A stretch of DNA of 51,292 bases from an uncultured Clostridia bacterium. GTDB taxonomy: Bacteria; Bacillota; Clostridia; Oscillospirales; Acutalibacteraceae. The stretch lies in assembly GCA_944380855.1 (NCBI GenBank), contig CALWIW010000013.1, forward strand, positions 1 to 51,292, given 5' to 3'. Shown here one piece after another: positions 50,701 to 51,292 of this stretch; the first letter of the stretch is position 1; every line of letters starts with the position of its first letter. Below the pieces are notes generated by a model, which ran no database searches, was not told the origin of the DNA, and saw only the letters and a program-made list of their open reading frames with translations. The translations under genes were made by a program, and so were the position numbers.

Positions 50701-51292
50701 AAAACAGCACGGTCACATGGAGGACGTAGGTTACGATATGTATTTAAAGCTCTTGGGCGACGCGGTAAAGGAAGAAAAAGGAGAAAAAACCTCAAATCCT
50801 GAAATTGATTGTCTAATAGATGTTGCCGTTGAGGCTCATATTCCGGAAAGCTATATTTCTGACCTTTCAACAAGACTGGACGCATACAGGCGAATTTCCG
50901 ATATCAGAACTGACGATGACGCCCGTGACGTTACAGATGAATTTATTGACCGCTTCGGCGATCCGCCAAAAAGTGTGGTCGGACTCATCGACACTGCTCT
51001 CATAAGAAATATGGCAAACTCATTGGGCATATATGAGATAAGACAGAATGACAGCGGATTTTTACTGTATCTCAGAAATATAAAATCAGAAGAAGCTATG
51101 GATATAGTGGTTAAAAATGCAGGAAAAGCATTTTTAAATGCCGGAAAGAAACCATATATTCTTATAAAAGCTAAAAAAAACGAAAAAACCGCTTACGTTC
51201 AAAACGAAGGAGCCAAAGAAATCAAAGACGACGCCACGGCACCGGACGGCGGGGAATCCGATGAAAAAAAAAAAAAAAAAACAGAGGAAGCC
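47777..51292 (+). CDS. mfd: Transcription-repair coupling factor Mfd (partial, runs off right edge)
   Basis: The frame is open for 1172 codons from the ATG at 47777 (behind AAGGGAGATG) to the window end. It shows the UvrB-like N-terminal domain (GQFSKRGGILDFFPPESEYP, about 170-195) and the RNA polymerase-interacting CarD-like domain (NPGDYVVHSTHGIGIF, from about 490). The helicase motor has Walker A GDVGFGKTE (Lys648), DEEQ at 743-746, SATPIPRTLN and QLRGRVGRS, and the C-terminal TRCF domain ends near 1130. Mfd removes RNA polymerase stalled at lesions and recruits UvrA. The last visible codons are an acidic, lysine-rich tail encoded across an 18-A run (51264-51281). Confidence 0.96.
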   Translation, partial: MMSFLDKIMEQSAEFNKIESLSCGKNSLLVTGVTQIHKANIIGTLCRKDRKKCFCIVSNEREGQQLTNDLCSMGIKAQFYPYRDFIFADVSGKSREYEHKRIGILMSIITSECEAVVACADAAMQYTIPKENLEAAVLNLHQGKEISPDKCCCILTTLGYENCAKVEGKGQFSKRGGILDFFPPESEYPVRAEFWGDEIDTLNFFDVETQRRTESCDNILLAPSTEILISDNPELAEKIRHKADLLKGKNSALAKERLYREADDIENHIKIGSMDKFIGLIYNKTATLLDYADENSIFFVSELINVRERIKGSEFRFSEDLKEYFSDGILCRGFETYSISHSSFDEVLKEKTCIYLDNFSRGGYDIKLDAIIPFTAKQLSPWNGSVTSLCDDLEGITLKNKSVVILAGTEKAATNVASLLRDRNYNAVYSQNLEQAEKGIIYVIGGSLSSGFEYPNLNFILITHSLITVKPQKKRKSIKNGEAIYSLSELNPGDYVVHSTHGIGIFGGIHKIETQGIVKDYIKISYAKGDVLYVPVTQLDLVSKYIGPKENSVVKINRLGGSDWQKAKTRVKAAVKDMAKELIALYSARMNTKGHAFSEDTEWQKDFEACFEYEETPDQLRCIDEIKGDMERTAPMDRLLCGDVGFGKTEVALRAAFKCVCDSKQCALLCPTTILAWQHYQTALKRFDGYPIRIELLSRFRTGKQQKDILDRLEKGEIDIIIGTHRLVQNDVKFRDPGLIIIDEEQRFGVAQKEKFKEWYKNIDVLTLSATPIPRTLNMAMSGIRDMSVIEEAPQDRQPVQTYVLEHDDAVINEAIRKELRRGGQVFYLHNRVESIDSIAASIANRIPEAVVGVGHGKMSEHQLSKVWEDMLEQKINVLVCTTIIETGVDLPNANTLIIENADCMGLSQLHQLRGRVGRSSRRAYAYLTFKRSKVLSDISQKRLNAIREFTEFGSGFKIAMRDLELRGAGNILGAKQHGHMEDVGYDMYLKLLGDAVKEEKGEKTSNPEIDCLIDVAVEAHIPESYISDLSTRLDAYRRISDIRTDDDARDVTDEFIDRFGDPPKSVVGLIDTALIRNMANSLGIYEIRQNDSGFLLYLRNIKSEEAMDIVVKNAGKAFLNAGKKPYILIKAKKNEKTAYVQNEGAKEIKDDATAPDGGESDEKKKKKTEEA

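Overview
The window is a chromosomal segment of an endospore-forming, low-GC Gram-positive bacterium. The evidence for sporulation is yabP, yabQ, a gerA-type germination operon, a CwlD-like amidase and a SpoVB/YabM-like flippase. HPr kinase, RapZ, WhiA, RqcP, HemZ and PPi-dependent pyruvate phosphate dikinase are also present. AT-rich intergenic DNA, strong AGGAGG ribosome-binding sites and many ATGA stop/start overlaps fit class Clostridia. My best guess is the Oscillospiraceae/Ruminococcaceae side, but that placement is inference. Almost all DNA is coding, mostly in minus-strand operons of core housekeeping genes. I see no rRNA, tRNA, CRISPR array, prophage or insertion sequence.

Layout. 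1-1505 (minus): a split two-gene chromate-type transporter and a GNAT acetyltransferase. 1529-3335: a lone tyrosine recombinase and a tiny divergent XRE regulator, surrounded by repeated TATACAAAA motifs and inverted repeats. 3377-6268 (minus): DUF6873 protein, radA, cwlD-like amidase. 6401-11317 (plus): flavodoxin-like protein, MoxR ATPase, DUF58 protein and transglutaminase-domain membrane protein. 11399-13610 (minus): azlD, azlC and a THUMP RNA methyltransferase. 13827-19396 (minus): hpf followed by the classic yab block (yabR, divIC-like, yabQ, yabP, rqcP/yabO, HU, mazG/yabN, yabM-like). 19497-26725 (minus): zinc-ribbon protein, hemZ, MBL hydrolase, dtd, relA and recJ behind a consensus promoter. 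26807-37596 (minus): recN, argR, nadK, tlyA, dxs, ispA, xseB, whiA, rapZ, murB, hprK. 37742-40892 (minus): gerC-like (short), gerAB, gerAA. 41010-42067 (plus): DUF421 and DUF4363 proteins. 42233-42942: two tandem 352-bp noncoding units. 42953-45577 (minus): ppdK. 46056-51292 (plus): prs, pth and the start of mfd.

How the genes relate. The yab block supplies spore cortex and coat functions, division, ribosome rescue and nucleotide hygiene. The recJ-relA-dtd and recN-argR-nadK-tlyA-dxs-ispA-xseB runs combine DNA repair, stringent response, tRNA quality control, isoprenoid synthesis and NADP supply. hprK-murB-rapZ-whiA couples carbon regulation with wall synthesis and division. The gerA operon and the divergent DUF421/DUF4363 pair probably act in the spore membrane. 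In Bacillus subtilis prs-pth-mfd and yabM-yabR are contiguous; here about 27 kb separates them.

The most interesting unexplained feature is the tandem 352-bp duplication just 3' of ppdK. Each copy has a TTGACA/-10 promoter-like pair, a 14-bp hairpin and a second hairpin ending in a T-run, which is the architecture of a roughly 110-nt small RNA gene present twice. The second is the set of TATACAAAA operator-like sites around the XRE/recombinase pair, including a 28-bp palindrome with recombinase-site geometry.
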